This document shows positions 11,393 to 21,893 of a stretch of DNA of 64,000 nt, piece after piece. A program made the position numbers and the translations under genes. How positions within the stretch are numbered: position 1 is the stretch's first letter; each line of letters begins with the position of its first letter. The notes beneath the pieces are model-generated. The model had not been told where the DNA came from, ran no database searches, and was given only the letters and a program-made list of their open reading frames with translations. Source of the DNA: Pseudoips prasinana (lineage: Eukaryota; Arthropoda; Insecta; Lepidoptera; Nolidae); NCBI GenBank assembly GCA_951640165.1, contig OX621246.1, positions 5,605,001 through 5,669,000 of the forward strand, written 5' to 3'.

Positions 11393-11480
11393 GTTGTCAT
11401 AGTCGTCTGGTTGCCATTGTACAAGCTCTGCCTTGTTTCGGATCAGATAGCAATAAGTTAGTTGTCCCAAGATATATACC
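11393..11480 (+). repeat. SINE tail module (shared by families B and E)
   Basis: TCTGGTTGCCATTGTACAAG, CTCTGCCTTGTTTCGGATCA and GTCCCAAGATAT match the tails at 52190-52260 and 60290-60360. Head missing. Confidence 0.6.
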
Positions 11481-11665
11481 TATTCATATTCATTTATATA
11501 TCTTCTTATCTTCTTCATATCGGACGAAAGAAATCCACTGTTGCAACAAAGTCCTCCGTTAATTTAAGCGACCTGCACCAGATTATCGGCCCTCCTTCTG
11601 GAGGAATTGCCCATGGTATATCCTTCGGTTATTCCACAACGGCAGTATAATATGAGCGAAATCGC

Positions 11666-11861
11666 TCTAATATTATAAATGCGAAAGTTTGTGAGAGTGT
11701 GACTGTGTGACTGTGTGAGTGTGTATGTTTGTAACTTCTTCACGTCTAAACGGTAGGAGAGATTTTATTAAAATTTGGTATGTGATTAGCCGACACCCTG
11801 ATTAACACATAAGCTATAATTTATAAAGTTTAACGCGGGTAAAACCGCGGGGCATAGCTTG
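11666..11861 (+). mobile_element. Helitron-like element, subfamily 2
   Basis: Starts TCTAATATTATAAATGCGAA and ends with the perfect hairpin CGCGGGTAAAACCGCGG, GGCATAG and CTTG. The last four bases deviate from CTAG. A short GTGTGACTGT-rich microsatellite lies inside. Confidence 0.65.
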
Positions 11862-12084
11862 TCCATTTATACTCGTAAAATTAGTAATGAAACGCTGAGT
11901 AGCTGTAGTGATGGTACAGTTCCGCAAACTTATCTGGCCCGCTGGCAGCGTCGCTGTTATCGCATTTAGTGTTGCTAGTAACTATTTTTTGCAATAAAGT
12001 GGGTAAAAACAATATGCATATTGTAACGTAAATGTTACTTCACTAAAAAGCAAACAAATACTGTCATTACAAATATTTATATTT

Positions 12085-12390
12085 TTATACAATAATGAAC
12101 ATTTACATAAAATGTATGCTGAGTGTTCTCTAACGGAGATACTCCAGGTATTATTATGTCCCCGGAATGGTTTAATTCAGAAGTCATTTCATCATCATCA
12201 TCATTATCGGAATCACTGCTTTCACTTTCACTATCTCTACCTAAATTAATGATGAAAGGCTCGTCTAAGTATCCATCCCTTTTTCAATACACATTTTCAA
12301 TATTTTTTTACATGATTGTAATACTTTTGCCATTCATTGACTGTTATTTTATGAAAAGCTTCTGCAATCAATGATAGGATTTCAGAATTC
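12085..12390 (-). pseudogene. Carboxy-terminal tail of DDE transposase, frame-broken
   Basis: Read on the minus strand, the segment around 12305-12375 gives LIAEAFHKITVNEWQKYYNH and VKK, the type of sequence that follows the catalytic glutamate in insect DDE_3 endonucleases. A stop interrupts it, and in another frame a Ser/Asp-rich tail follows (DSESESSDSDNDDDDEM), which is also usual in these proteins. At least one frameshift separates the pieces. It is a relic, not a gene. Confidence 0.55.
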
Positions 12391-12534
12391 GATCTACTAA
12401 TATTCTGATCTGCTATAAATTTTTGCATCTGCTTGCTCTTTTTCTTTCACAAGTTTTCTTACAAATCGCTCCCGGACACCTACAAAGGAAATAGCAAAAA
12501 TTAAATAAATAAATAATATTTTAAAATATGTATT

Positions 12535-12723
12535 TTAATTTAAAGTGCGAGGGGGAGTTTCGTATTTTTTCAGAAGCTGATAACACAAACCTGTAGCAGC
12601 AGCTACGCGTTCATACAACTTATTGAAGGGTATAATTGGTGCCTGAAGGCGTGTTTTTCCCTTCATATAATTCAATACTTGTAATATAACGTTCCTCGCA
12701 TCACTTTTTAAAGCTTTCAGCAT
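12535..12723 (-). pseudogene. Amino-terminal part of DDE transposase (62 codons)
   Basis: An ATG frame of 62 residues (MLKALKSDARNVILQVLNYM..., then IPFNKLYERVAAATGLCYQL) with the look of a helix-turn-helix DNA-binding segment as found at the start of many insect transposases. The frame stops shortly after this segment. Just downstream a TTTCCTTTGTAG|GTG sequence resembles a splice acceptor, but I find no matching donor. The catalytic region that should follow is absent. The family assignment rests on its position inside inverted repeats and on the downstream tail, and is an inference. Confidence 0.55.
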
Positions 12724-13134
12724 GTTTCACTATTAAAAACCACATAAAGAAAAATAAATACGCGCAACAAACAATCAATGGCAGGAATGTCATGGAATAA
12801 CAGGCCGATTGACATTTCAAACTGACTCGTTAGTTCTACTTTTGGCCACCGGGTCAGATAAGTTTGTAGCACTATAAGTCTAAGTGACACTCAATGAGAC
12901 ACACTTGTCAATCTGAATTGTGTCAGTATTGTAAACGACACAAAAAGAAAAGTGTAAAAAGTTTGATTGATACGAGTATGTATGTTATCCGTGTATCTCT
13001 GTGGAACTGAAAAAAAATCATCGTAACTTCCAAACGGATGACTCCATATTAATGCGGTTAAATTTACCAGAAAACTAGATTAATCACGATTTTTTATGAA
13101 AATCTGTTTAGCCATTCAAAAAACGAGTGTGCTA

Positions 13135-13440
13135 GAAGACCACACGGCTGAAGTAAAACTTAGATATATGAAAATGTATGGTCACCCCTATCTCTCTCTC
13201 TCTCTTGCCCCTATAGCCAGTAATATACCTACGATCTTTATATCTCCACTAATTTATATATATCCCTCTTAAGTTCCGGTCGCCTCACCCGATCACACTT
13301 TTCGTAACGCTCTCGTCGCACATTCACCAGCTTACTCCCCAAGTCAAACATGCGTAAAAAATACTTTTTTACGCACGTACGAAACAACTTCTAAAAGTTA
13401 TAGTTCATTTTCTAGCTTAATTCGGTTTTATGATTAGGTT
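13135..13440 (+). repeat. Dispersed repeat G (uninterrupted copy)
   Basis: GACTGAAGTAAAACTTAGATAT-like start, a (TC)n run at 13193-13206 and a block TTCACCAGCTTACTCCCCAA ... GTCAAACATGCGTAAA. The copy at 51438-51960 has the same parts but is split by a LINE tail. Confidence 0.6.
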
Positions 13441-13454
13441 ATGGTGCTTTTTTT

Positions 13455-13690
13455 ACATTTAAATCATCATCATAACAGCTGTAAAATGACCACAGCTGGA
13501 CAAAAGCTTCCCCCAAGAATCATCCTATGCCATTATCGCCATATTTGGCAAACGGGTTGGCGATCGCAGTATGATGGTCAAAGTACAGAGACACGCTGCT
13601 GCCCGTTCTCTGGTAGATATTCCCTCGGGTCGGCTTCTACGCCCCCCATTTCTGATATTCAACGCCGTCACCACACATTTGAATATATAA
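13455..13690 (+). repeat. Dispersed retroposon R
   Basis: Modules: TAACAGCTGTAAAATGACC, ACAAAAGCTTCCCCCAAGAA, GGGTTGGCGATCGCAGTATG, GCTGCCCGTTCTCTGGTAGA, CTACGCCCCCCATT. At least eight copies occur in the window in both orientations. The 95-codon frame over it is a shadow. Confidence 0.7.
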
Positions 13691-14045
13691 CACCTAATAA
13701 CAATTTGTTTAACATGATGTTCAACTAATAATACCTACTCGTAACTGTAATCCTAAGGTTGACAACTGTAATAACTTGGACATTTAAAATTCAAATATTA
13801 TTATATAATATTTTTAATTGAAATTCATTGATTTTATAATTGAATATTTAATCGTTGGTTTATTTATCCTATAATTTAAACTTCTTGTTGTCTACTTATT
13901 TGTAGAAATTTACGTGTCATATATATGGCGAAGCATGTGAAACCTAATAATGATTACAACACCAATAATTTGTAAACCATGTTTCATGTAAATAAATGAT
14001 TTTTTATCTTTAACCTGTGCTCATCGTATTAAATAAAATCGGTAA

Positions 14046-14560
14046 AACAAATACGTCTCACACATGAAGAGTTCCGTACCATCGAGATTTTATTTTAAAC
14101 TAGCTGTGCCCGCGACTTCGTCCGCGTGTTAATTAGTTAATTTCGTTTTTTTTTGTGAAATAAAAACTTTTTCTAAAATAAAAGTAGCCTAAGTTACTCC
14201 TTATTACATCAGCTACCTGCCAATAAAAGTCCCGTCAAAATCGGTCCAGCCATTTCAGAGATTAGCCGGAACAAACAGACAGACAGACAGACAAAAATTG
14301 TAAAAAAAATTATTTTAGTGTATGTACCGTATGTATATTCATATTTATGTAGTAAAAACCGGCTATTTCAATATTACAAACAGACACTCCAATTTTATTT
14401 ATTTGTATAGATTTAGAACTTTTGTTATATGGGCAATGGAAACACGCACTCTGTAAAAATTCCAAGCGTCTACCTATTACGGTTCATGAGATGGGTGAGA
14501 CAGACGAACGTATGGTGAAGGCTTAGATATAAGGATCCGACGGTAGGCTTGTGATACTAA
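14046..14560 (+). repeat. Dispersed repeat K split by a Helitron-like element
   Basis: GAAGAGTTCCGTACCAT at 14067 and TATTACGGTTCATGAGATGG at about 14475 are the left and right parts of the repeat also present at 40612-40905, where they lie about 150 bp apart. Here they are separated by the element at 14100-14411. Confidence 0.65.
14100..14411 (-). mobile_element. Helitron-like element (variant subfamily)
   Basis: Plus strand begins A|CTAGCTGTGCCCGCGACTTC and ends TTTGTATAGA|T, so on the minus strand it starts TC and ends CTAG, with a CGCGGACGAAGTCGCGGG hairpin. 312 bp, inserted in repeat K. Confidence 0.75.
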
Positions 14561-15065
14561 ATCCTAAAACCGGATTATTTTTTAGTGTCCTGTACCAATA
14601 ATGGCAAAAACGGAACACTCATTTTTTTGTTCAGCAAATCATAGAGAATAGAACGCAATTACGATGTGTGACGTCACACAGATTTAGAAGTTAACGGCCT
14701 AGCTTTTTTTTTAAATATTTGTCTTCTAATAGTTAGTTTGACAGATAGGTAGTGTTAGCCGATCAGTGCCCCAAGGCAAACGTGATTTAACGAGATACCG
14801 TCAAAACTATATCAATCTATATTCATAAGCCCTAATTCGTTGAAAATAGGGATCAGTTTCCTTTGTACTGGATGTATAGGTGATTAAATAACAAAAACCT
14901 CGATTGCCAAACAATTTAGTAGTAGCGATAGGTCAAGATATTCTAGTTTAGATGGAAATAATAGCGTGGTCCTAAATCGGATTAGCGATTAATTATGTCG
15001 GCATTGTTTTACGGTTGGTTGTGATACTTCTAAATATTAGTTCGGCACTATACCTTCTAACTAAT
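14561..15065. other. No feature recognised
   Basis: AT-rich sequence without supported features. Confidence 0.5.
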
Positions 15066-15069
15066 GTAC

Positions 15070-15150
15070 TCCTGGGGGGCTACCGCCTAATTAGCCGGTC
15101 ATGGTCATCGTGATCGGCGTTCAACTTGATGAAGGTAAATAGACTAAATT
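15070..15150. mobile_element. Solo arm of foldback family FB3b
   Basis: GGGGGGCTACCGCCTAATTA and CATCGTGATCGGCGTTCAA match the outer arm of the element at 23385-23869. Confidence 0.6.
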
Positions 15151-15255
15151 GTTCACTGTCCACATGCAAAAAAAATATATATATATCTTCCCTTACAAGA
15201 ATAGCGATCAACTGATGCATTTTTATTTTCGGAAACTAGATTGTTTAATTGACTG

Positions 15256-15420
15256 CCCATGTGGCGTAGCGGCTAAGACAGTCGCTTCGCCACTTCATGT
15301 CGCGAGTTTCGCCGCGCAGAATAACTATTAGAGTAACCCATAAATATTTGTTCTGAGTCCGGAAGTACTTTGTGTCCGTCAATTATATGTTTGTTCAGTA
15401 TGATGGCTTGATAACGCTCC
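15256..15420 (+). repeat. SINE family A
   Basis: A box ATGTGGCGTAGCGGCTAAGA, decayed B box (GCGAGTTTCGCCGCGC), TAACCCATAAATATTTGTTC and TGTCCGTCAATTATATGTTT. The tail is shorter than in other copies. Confidence 0.7.
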
Positions 15421-15625
15421 TTAAGTTATATCCCTTAGTTGTTTTACACCTTGTATATTGTAGCCTTGGGAAGGAAGGACATAAGTTACCTACTTCTAGC
15501 TAGAGCACAGGTTACGACGTTATCAAATCTAGTACGTGTGGGTCAAGCCACGGGAAGAAAGCTAAAAGTAGGTATTTCCTATTTATGTAGGTCCGGCATC
15601 GGCTAGTATAATAAATATTAATTTA

Positions 15626-15803
15626 CTAGCTGTACCCCGCGGTTAAACCCGCGTTAAACTTTATAAATTATAGCTTACGTGTTAATCCAGGGTGTCGGCT
15701 AACTCCATACCAAATTTTATTGAAATCGCTCCAGCCAGTTAGACGTGAAGAAGTAACAAACATACACACACACAAACTTCCGCCTTTATAATATTAGTGT
15801 GAT
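15626..15803 (-). mobile_element. Helitron-like element, subfamily 2
   Basis: Begins A|CTAGCTGTACCCCGCGGTTA (the 3' hairpin end in reverse) and ends near TTATAATATTAGTGTGATAG. Same body as 11666-11861 (ATCCAGGGTGTCGGCTAA). About 180 bp. Confidence 0.65.
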
Positions 15804-16212
15804 AGCCGCCTGAACGTTTAAACGCCAGAAGTGTTATAATAATAATAATAGACGCCCCGTGGCTAGACATTTCAGCACATAGCGTGAAGATTTTCTTTTA
15901 AAGTTGATGCAATTCACTATTTTCTTACCTTATGGTAAGCAATATAATGTTGCCACCCGTTGATTTTGGTTTTCCCTTAGCTTCCATAGACACATTCTTC
16001 TTTTTTTTTTTAATCGTCAACATTAAACTAAAGTATGTAATATAATTTTCGAACAAGTCAGTTGCTGGAAATCTTTATTATTTTATCGTTTGGACAGTGG
16101 TTAGTCTATTTTCAGGCCATGACAGTGAAGGCTTAGTTATAAGGCTCGGTCTGTGATCTAGAGCTTAAAGCTACAGACGCGTAGACGCCGTATCATCAAA
16201 TACCCAAAACAG

Positions 16213-16932
16213 TTCCAAGTTTAAAACACTCTTAGCGGTTACCACATGCCTCTGTCATCAACCTACAAAAGTTCACACAGTCTGTCAAAAACGGCTCTCA
16301 CCATAACATAAGGATTAATCACGTGACCGCTGACCTCAAGACGGAACCTTTAAAGGACCTGGGCAGCAAGCCCACGTAAAACAATTATCATACCTGTAAC
16401 ACAAAACCAAAAAAATATAATAAACGCGTCGAAGGGCGTAACAACACTAACTACATGTTATAAATGACCCAATCGACTTAATTAAGTTTTAACAAGTGAT
16501 CTATTGAAATATTCAAATAACTGATAAATAACTCGCTGTATATATTGAAGTAACTGCAGCTGTCAATTATATGATGTGGAGGTCATAATTGACTCATTTA
16601 CGCAGTGGTAACAGACACGCCTCGCGTCCGAAAGTCCCGTGAGATTGACTGCATGAAAGACGTTAAGGATCTGCCTATGGATGAGTGGATAAAGTAGCTT
16701 AATTTCTAAGGGTTCCCCGGTTCCCCATTTCAGAGGCCAACTGGGAGGCTCGTACAACTGTGACGCAAGGGGATACTGCCCGTACAATGAAGTTAAGTCC
16801 GGCTACAACTTGTTTTAAGACAACGACTGCACTAGGGAAATTAATCCTTGTGTCGCGGAGTACTTTACAAACATATAATTGACTGGCACAAAGAAGCGTG
16901 AGGTAACCGCTAAGAGTATTTTAAACTTGGTA
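16213..16932. repeat. Inverted repeat pair, about 30-bp arms, about 660 bp apart
   Basis: CCAAGTTTAAAACACTCTTA with GCGGTTACC at 16216-16244 is the near-exact reverse complement of GGTAACCGCTAAGAGTATTT with TAAACTTGG around 16901-16929. It could mark an unclassified TIR element. No transposase motif lies between the arms. Confidence 0.6.
16835..16893 (-). repeat. SINE family A tail fragment
   Basis: CCTTGTGTCGCGGAGTACTT and TACAAACATATAATTGAC match the family A tail. It sits just inside the right arm of the 16213-16932 inverted repeat. Confidence 0.6.
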
Positions 16933-17250
16933 CGATTCGAAGTGCGATTTGTGTGATCCTTATTTTGTTTTTGTTATTCTGTATTTAGACCTATTCTTAA
17001 CTGACTTCAAAAATTTACAATATTGCTGTATGCTTGTATGTATGTAGGTTATTTCTCCGTAATAAAAAAAACTTATTCTTTAGGAGTGGTCCCATTTTGT
17101 CAAATCGGTAGTCATAAAGAAGCAAAGTCGGTTCTATGAACGATGAAATATGTTAATTATGCGCGCACGTCGTCTTTATTACCGCAAAAATTACATGAAA
17201 ATTATGATAATTCGAAAATTCGCAAAGATTTATAGTTTTTTGCAGCAAAT

Positions 17251-17424
17251 AGAATAAGAACGGAACTATATAGACGAAGCTGTTATCCAATGTGTGTTCG
17301 GATTTCTAACAAGATTCCTGACCAAATTAAGGTTCTTGCAATGGGTCGATTCAAAAAAGCTTTACGAAAATGGTTAATTGAGAATTCCTTCTATACTGTT
17401 AAGGAATTCCTGCAGGTGAAATAA
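17251..17424 (+). pseudogene. LINE ORF2 carboxy-terminal fragment
   Basis: An open frame of 57 residues ending in a stop reads ...MCVRISNKIPDQIKVLAMG, RFKKALRKWLIENSFYTVKE and FL. The pattern 'VR-N-(K/L)-P ... FKK-L-KWL-E--FY-V-EFL' is the known end of ORF2 in jockey/CR1-like non-LTR retrotransposons. There is no upstream reverse transcriptase domain, so it is a 5'-truncated insertion. Confidence 0.75.
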
Positions 17425-17574
17425 TTGTCTTCACAAATTTGCATGTCATTATTATATTATTAGATATGTTAAGCTACTATTGCACTACCAATGTAAGACA
17501 ATTTAAAACCATATTTACGTACAAATAAATCTTTGACTTTGAAATATAAATGCAATATTTTTACCAATGACCTT

Positions 17575-17625
17575 CTGGTTGCCTGCTTGCCTCGTTGGAC
17601 AAGTGGTAGCGTGTTCAACCGCAAA
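17575..17625 (+). repeat. tRNA-like SINE head fragment
   Basis: GCCTCGTTGGACAAGTGGTA then GCGTGTTCAACCGC resembles an A box and anticodon arm. The B box was not found, so it is not a tRNA gene. Confidence 0.45.
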
Positions 17626-18170
17626 CTCCACTCCACATACTTAACCACAATCATTTAAATACGAAATGAGACATTAACAAATAAGATTGAACTGAATGTG
17701 GAGTCTACAAACAAAGTGGCCTGTGTCTGTTATTAATTATTTTGTAGTCATACAGTCATTGACATGACTTACTATTATGCGAGGTGGAGCCGACGGTTAA
17801 TCATGGTGTGATCAATATTTATGAGCAACAAGTTTGTGGGAGATAAAACATACGTATCATGATATTTCAAAGAGATTAACTACACTGTCAAAAAACAAAT
17901 CAAGTCTAAGCATGATTCAATAATTCATTTTTTACCCTCACTTCTTCGATCCAAAAGGTGCTATGAGTTCAAAGACTATGTCTGTGCGCACTGTCTGTCT
18001 GTTCTTGACAGAATAGAACAAACACAGATAAAAAATGTGTATAAAGGTATAAACAAAGTCCAAAAATCCCTAAGAGAAATCAACCTAGGATTGGTCAAAT
18101 AAATAAAAAAAATGGTAAAATGTTTATACACAATTCAAAAATTCTTAGATTTTAAGCAATTTATACTGGA
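17625..18170. other. No feature recognised
   Basis: AT-rich; nothing supported. Confidence 0.5.
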
Positions 18171-18171
18171 A

Positions 18172-18421
18172 CTAGCAGTGCCCGCGGACTTCGTTCCGCG
18201 TTATAAATATTTTTGTCCCTGCCCGTTTGTCCCGCGTAATACTTCGGGTTAAAAGTTCGGGATAAATTTTGGAATTTTTCATAGCCTATGACACTCCACA
18301 ATAACGTAGCTTACGTTTTTCTATTGGTGAAATTATTTTGAAAAATTGGTTCAGTAGATCCTGAGATTACCCTTACAACGTTACAAACTCACAAACGTTA
18401 GCTCTTTATAATATTAGTATA
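18172..18421 (-). mobile_element. Helitron-like element (variant subfamily)
   Basis: Begins A|CTAGCAGTGCCCGCGGACTT with a hairpin CGCGGACTTCGTTCCGCG and ends TTATAATATTAGTATAA|T. Read on the minus strand this is the usual CTAG terminus. About 250 bp. Confidence 0.65.
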
Positions 18422-18872
18422 ATTCGTCCATTTAATTCTAATATTGGAAATGCAACTTATATGATTTTGAATGATCATTTACTGAATATTTTTATCAGTA
18501 TTTGGTACAACATGATTTTATTTCAAGACCTGTTATGTAATGACCATTTTTAAAAATGATCACAGTGTTAATTACATTTCTAATCCTGCGTGCATTTAAG
18601 ACAAAATTGCAACGTCGCATCGCCTCGCGCACCGTCTTTGATGTCGTCTTATCCTCTCATGATATAATACAAAATAAAATGTTGCTTCATTTAAACTTGC
18701 ATATAAATTGGGTACCTAAATAAATAAATCATCTGTTAGTAGTTGAGAATAGACAGTAATATTTGAGTCAAATTGACTGAATTTGACAGTAAATGACCGG
18801 TCATTAAAGGTTTATGGCCATTGTGACTAGTCAGATTCAGTCACTTTCCATCTCTGCTCAGCAATAAGTTTA

Positions 18873-18926
18873 CTACAAAGTACTAAGCGAAAGGTTTCTT
18901 GAAACCTTTCGCTTAGTACTTTGTAG
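18873..18926. repeat. Perfect hairpin, 26-bp arms, 2-nt loop
   Basis: 18873-18898 (CTACAAAGTACTAAGCGAAA then GGTTTC) is followed by TT and its exact reverse complement at 18901-18926. The longest perfect short-loop palindrome in the window. Confidence 0.9.
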
Positions 18927-19204
18927 GAAACGTCCACAACAATAGGCTGTCGGACGCTAATATGAGCGATGTTGCAAACATAGGTAAATCGTTTGTTTTA
19001 CAAAACGTGCGTAAACTGTTAACACTACGCATTTTTTATTTACTTATTACCTTATGAAATTGAAGACACTGACCTTATTTGGAAAGAACTTTGGACTTCA
19101 AACGTGTGTGCGTGACGTTTTAAAATTGCGGTTTCTATGCGGTCGATAGTAAGTAGGTATGTACTTAACTAATCTGTCGATCAACTTTAATTAATATATG
19201 AATG

Positions 19205-19375
19205 TACGTGGCGCGGTGGTTAGGGCAGTCGCCTCGCTACTTCGTGTCCCGGGTTGGATTCCCGTGTAAGACAACTATTAGATTAGATGTAGCTACTTTG
19301 TGGCCGTCAATTATATGTATATAAAGTACCCCGCGACACAGGAATTAATTTCCCTAGTGCGGGCGTCGTTCTAAA
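19205..19375 (+). repeat. SINE family A, copy 1 of an adjacent pair
   Basis: GTGGCGCGGTGGTTAGGGCA (A box), CCCGGGTTGGATTCCCG (B box region), the ATTATATG block and GTACCCCGCGACACAGGAAT tail. Confidence 0.75.
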
Positions 19376-19379
19376 AACA

Positions 19380-19572
19380 GTACAGCGTAAATCTAAATCA
19401 CCTCGAAGCTTCGTATCTCGGGTTCGAGTCCCGCGCTGGACCACTATTTGTGTGACCCATAAATAGATGTTCTGAGTCTGGATGTAATTTATGTCCGTCT
19501 ATTATATGTCTGTAAGGTACCCCGCGACACAGGGATGAAATTCAAAATGGCGGGCGTTTTCTTTAAAAAAAA
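19380..19572 (+). repeat. SINE family A, copy 2 of an adjacent pair
   Basis: B box CGGGTTCGAGTCCCGCGC, TGTGACCCATAAATAGATGT, GTCCGTCTATTATATGTCTG and a poly(A)-like end (19564-19578). The A box is decayed. Same strand, immediately behind copy 1. Confidence 0.75.
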
Positions 19573-19599
19573 AAAAAACTTGTGTGTACTTATGTACAC

Positions 19600-19915
19600 G
19601 CGTTAGAAGTTATACTTCTTAATATACAACTTGAACATAGTTATCAATTTTCATACCACCTAGAACTAACGTCATGCTGTTATTTTTACGATGCGCGCGC
19701 ATCGTGCGCGCGCATCGTAAAAATTCACTCTCATTGGTATGAGAGTGAATTTAACAGCAAAAAATTTAACAGCATGAAGTTAGTTCTAGGTGGTCCTAGA
19801 ACTAACTTCATGCTGTTAAATTTTTTGGTGTCGGTGTGCGCGCGCATCGTAAAAATTCACTCTCATCATTTTTCTCCATCGCGCCAAAAGAAGTATAACT
19901 TCAAAAAAAGATCTT
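19600..19915. mobile_element. Complex foldback element with nested palindromes
   Basis: Outer arms: TAGAAGTTATACTTCTT near 19604 against AAGAAGTATAACTTC near 19888. Inside, CACCTAGAACTAAC(G/T)TCATG occurs once forward and is repeated in inverted and direct copies at 19755-19815, and GATGCGCGCGCATCGT blocks lie at 19690-19725 and 19838-19850. Non-coding: frames on both strands are by-products. Confidence 0.7.
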
Positions 19916-20061
19916 GTTAAAAAAATTAGAAGAAAAATATTCCTCCGGCGCGCGGCGGCTCTGGAACCATCAACCTCTACCAATCCAGGGTAGGCGTTCT
20001 GATCTGTTAAACTCCGGTGGATCAAATACAGGATTCCCTTGCCAACATCCTTACAGCCGGT

Positions 20062-20150
20062 TGCCCTCACCGGCCCCGTAAGTGATCGGCGAGGTTAAGC
20101 ACCGAGGCACGCGGTCAGTCTGCAGATGGGTGACCGCCAAAGTGATTTAT
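20062..20150 (+). repeat. 5S rRNA-derived SINE, truncated
   Basis: CCGTAAGTGATCGGCGAGGT, TAAGC and GCAGATGGGTGACCGCC: this copy keeps GGGTGACCGCC exactly as in animal 5S rRNA. It lacks the downstream body. Confidence 0.75.
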
Positions 20151-20204
20151 ACATATTTTCATCTTGGAAAAGCGTAGCTATACTTAAAGCCATTCATTTC
20201 TTAC

Positions 20205-20350
20205 TCCTCCTTTTTTATTTCTGATTAAATGCGTTGCGGGATCCAAGACAGTTAAAGCGATTCCCCGGGACATGCCTGAGCCTCACCGCTCGGTGTCATT
20301 TCATTGTGTGCCACTGTTGATCCTGGCTTACAGGAGTTGCAGTAGTTAAG
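20205..20350 (+). repeat. Dispersed repeat L
   Basis: TTTCTGATTAAATGCGTT, CATGCCTGAGCCTCACCGCT and ATCCTGGCTTACAGGAGTTG recur at 39715-39860 and 55970-56065. Non-coding. Confidence 0.6.
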
Positions 20351-20770
20351 AGGGAGGGACTAGTCCCGATATACTTAAAGTGTTCTCATCGACTTGGCGT
20401 CGATTATACTAAGCTTCCTTTTGTATCAGTTCGGACGTTACAGTGTTACAAAATAAATCAAGTAGACTATTACGGTAGAAATCGCTATAATAATAACACA
20501 CTTAACAAAAGATTAGGTATACTTCTACCGTAATTTGCACATGGATTTGGCATAAAAGGGTATCATAAATCTTACTAGAATACCATTGTCCTGTCTTCTA
20601 TGTTTGTGTTTCTAAATAAAAATATTGTAAACAGGATCTACGCATTATGATTAGTCTCAAAAGGACAAAAAGCACATAAAGATCCATTAATAACATATAA
20701 CAAGAAATATATCGAAAATTAGTATAACATTACAATTAAATATAGGTCGACAATTAGTATAACCATAAAG
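20351..20770. other. No gene; short inverted pair
   Basis: ATTACGGTAGAA (about 20469) and TTCTACCGTAAT (about 20523) are inverted, roughly 40 bp apart. Nothing else was recognised. Confidence 0.45.
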
Positions 20771-20823
20771 ACCAATTTGCCTATATCTTTATCGCGATTG
20801 AGACCCGTGTCCACAGTATATAA
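20771..20823. mobile_element. Solo end of the 755-1220 foldback family
   Basis: AATTTGCCTATATCTTTATC and GCGATTGAGACCCGTGTCCA match the right end of the element at 755-1220. Confidence 0.7.
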
Positions 20824-21254
20824 AAACATAAAGACCAAATTTTAACTTGTAATAAATTTTAAGTTATTTTAATAAATTATGTTTGTTGAAATGTTACCGG
20901 GATGTGTTGCCATCCAAAGGTTGTCTGGGAGAAATCGCTTAATGCGATAAGACTGCCTATTGTACATTATATTCAACGGTTGCGCGTGTTTGTCAGTGTG
21001 TCAAAATCATCTTCTCATGGCTATTATATAAAAATATTAGTTTTCTGCACTCTTTCCCCATATGAACCTTAAGTGTTCCAAATTTCATACTCCGGAGGAG
21101 TCGCAATCTTCGTAAAAAAGAGTACAAAGTTTTTGCTTCACGAATTAATATTAAGTGTGATGATGTTGTTGTCACAGAACAGCGGAGCTTCTTAACTAGC
21201 AAGATTATTTGCTTAAAAAGCAGCTCCAACGACTTGATACTGTAGTTGACTAAG

Positions 21255-21355
21255 TTACCGAAATATATTATATGTCCCGCGCAGATGGGTAGTCTCCATT
21301 GAGGCTGGCCGCCATGGCGAATTTCGGCCATGGCGGCCAGCCTCTATGGAGACTA
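21255..21355 (+). repeat. SINE family C end with a 28-bp-arm hairpin
   Basis: Arms 21291-21318 and 21327-21354 (AGTCTCCATTGAGGCTGGCC, GCCATGGC) differ at one position and are separated by 8 nt. The sequence is the 3' end of SINE family C duplicated head to head. Confidence 0.8.
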
Positions 21356-21890
21356 TTATAGGAGGAAATTATTACTAGGCTTGCCTTTTAAGTTCTGTCG
21401 TTTCCATATTTTCCGGCAATTTTGAATTTGGAACTGTTCTATATTCGAATGTGTTTCCATTTTGAATTTCAAAACAGTTGAAAGTATTAAGATTAATGCA
21501 ATTGTTTAGTCACAGCGTCAATTGGAATCTGTCAGGTTACGTACGAAAATGAATCTTTCTAAGGAAAATGTTCGTGCATTAATTTTCTACAACTTTTGCC
21601 TCGTATATTATTGTTACAGTTCAGTGAAACACCATGGCCACGTGTAACCTTACTAATAGTCAAACCTTCAGACACAACGCGAATTGACCTCAATATGTAA
21701 TGTTGATAATTAAAGAGAAGTTCGGTGACAAGCGTAGAGTTCGGTGACTCCGTTGATCTAAACTCATGCCAAAATCGTCATTGTTCGGAAACGTGTTGGA
21801 AACACGTGAGTTACGTAGATGAACCTATAAAAAGAAGTGTACTTTGTCGGCTAAACAAAGGGATGTGCAATTAACGCTTAATAATAATAA
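21356..21890. other. No feature recognised
   Basis: Nothing supported. Confidence 0.5.
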
Positions 21891-21893
21891 TAA

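Larger units (their letters stand above)
11917..12874 (-). mobile_element. Internally deleted DDE transposon (Tc1/mariner/pogo-like)
   Basis: Imperfect terminal inverted repeats: CAAACTTATCTGGCCCGCTGGC at the left resembles the reverse complement of the right end GGCCACCGGGTCAGATAAGT-TTG. A TA dinucleotide flanks both ends (11915-11916; 12875-12876). The minus strand encodes an amino-terminal helix-turn-helix-like segment and a carboxy-terminal tail of a DDE transposase, but no catalytic core between them. It is therefore a non-autonomous, roughly 960-bp deletion derivative. Confidence 0.65.

Noticed and set aside
12438..12534. Spliced intron in the deleted DDE transposon
   Set aside because: A plausible acceptor exists but no donor was found in the preceding frame.
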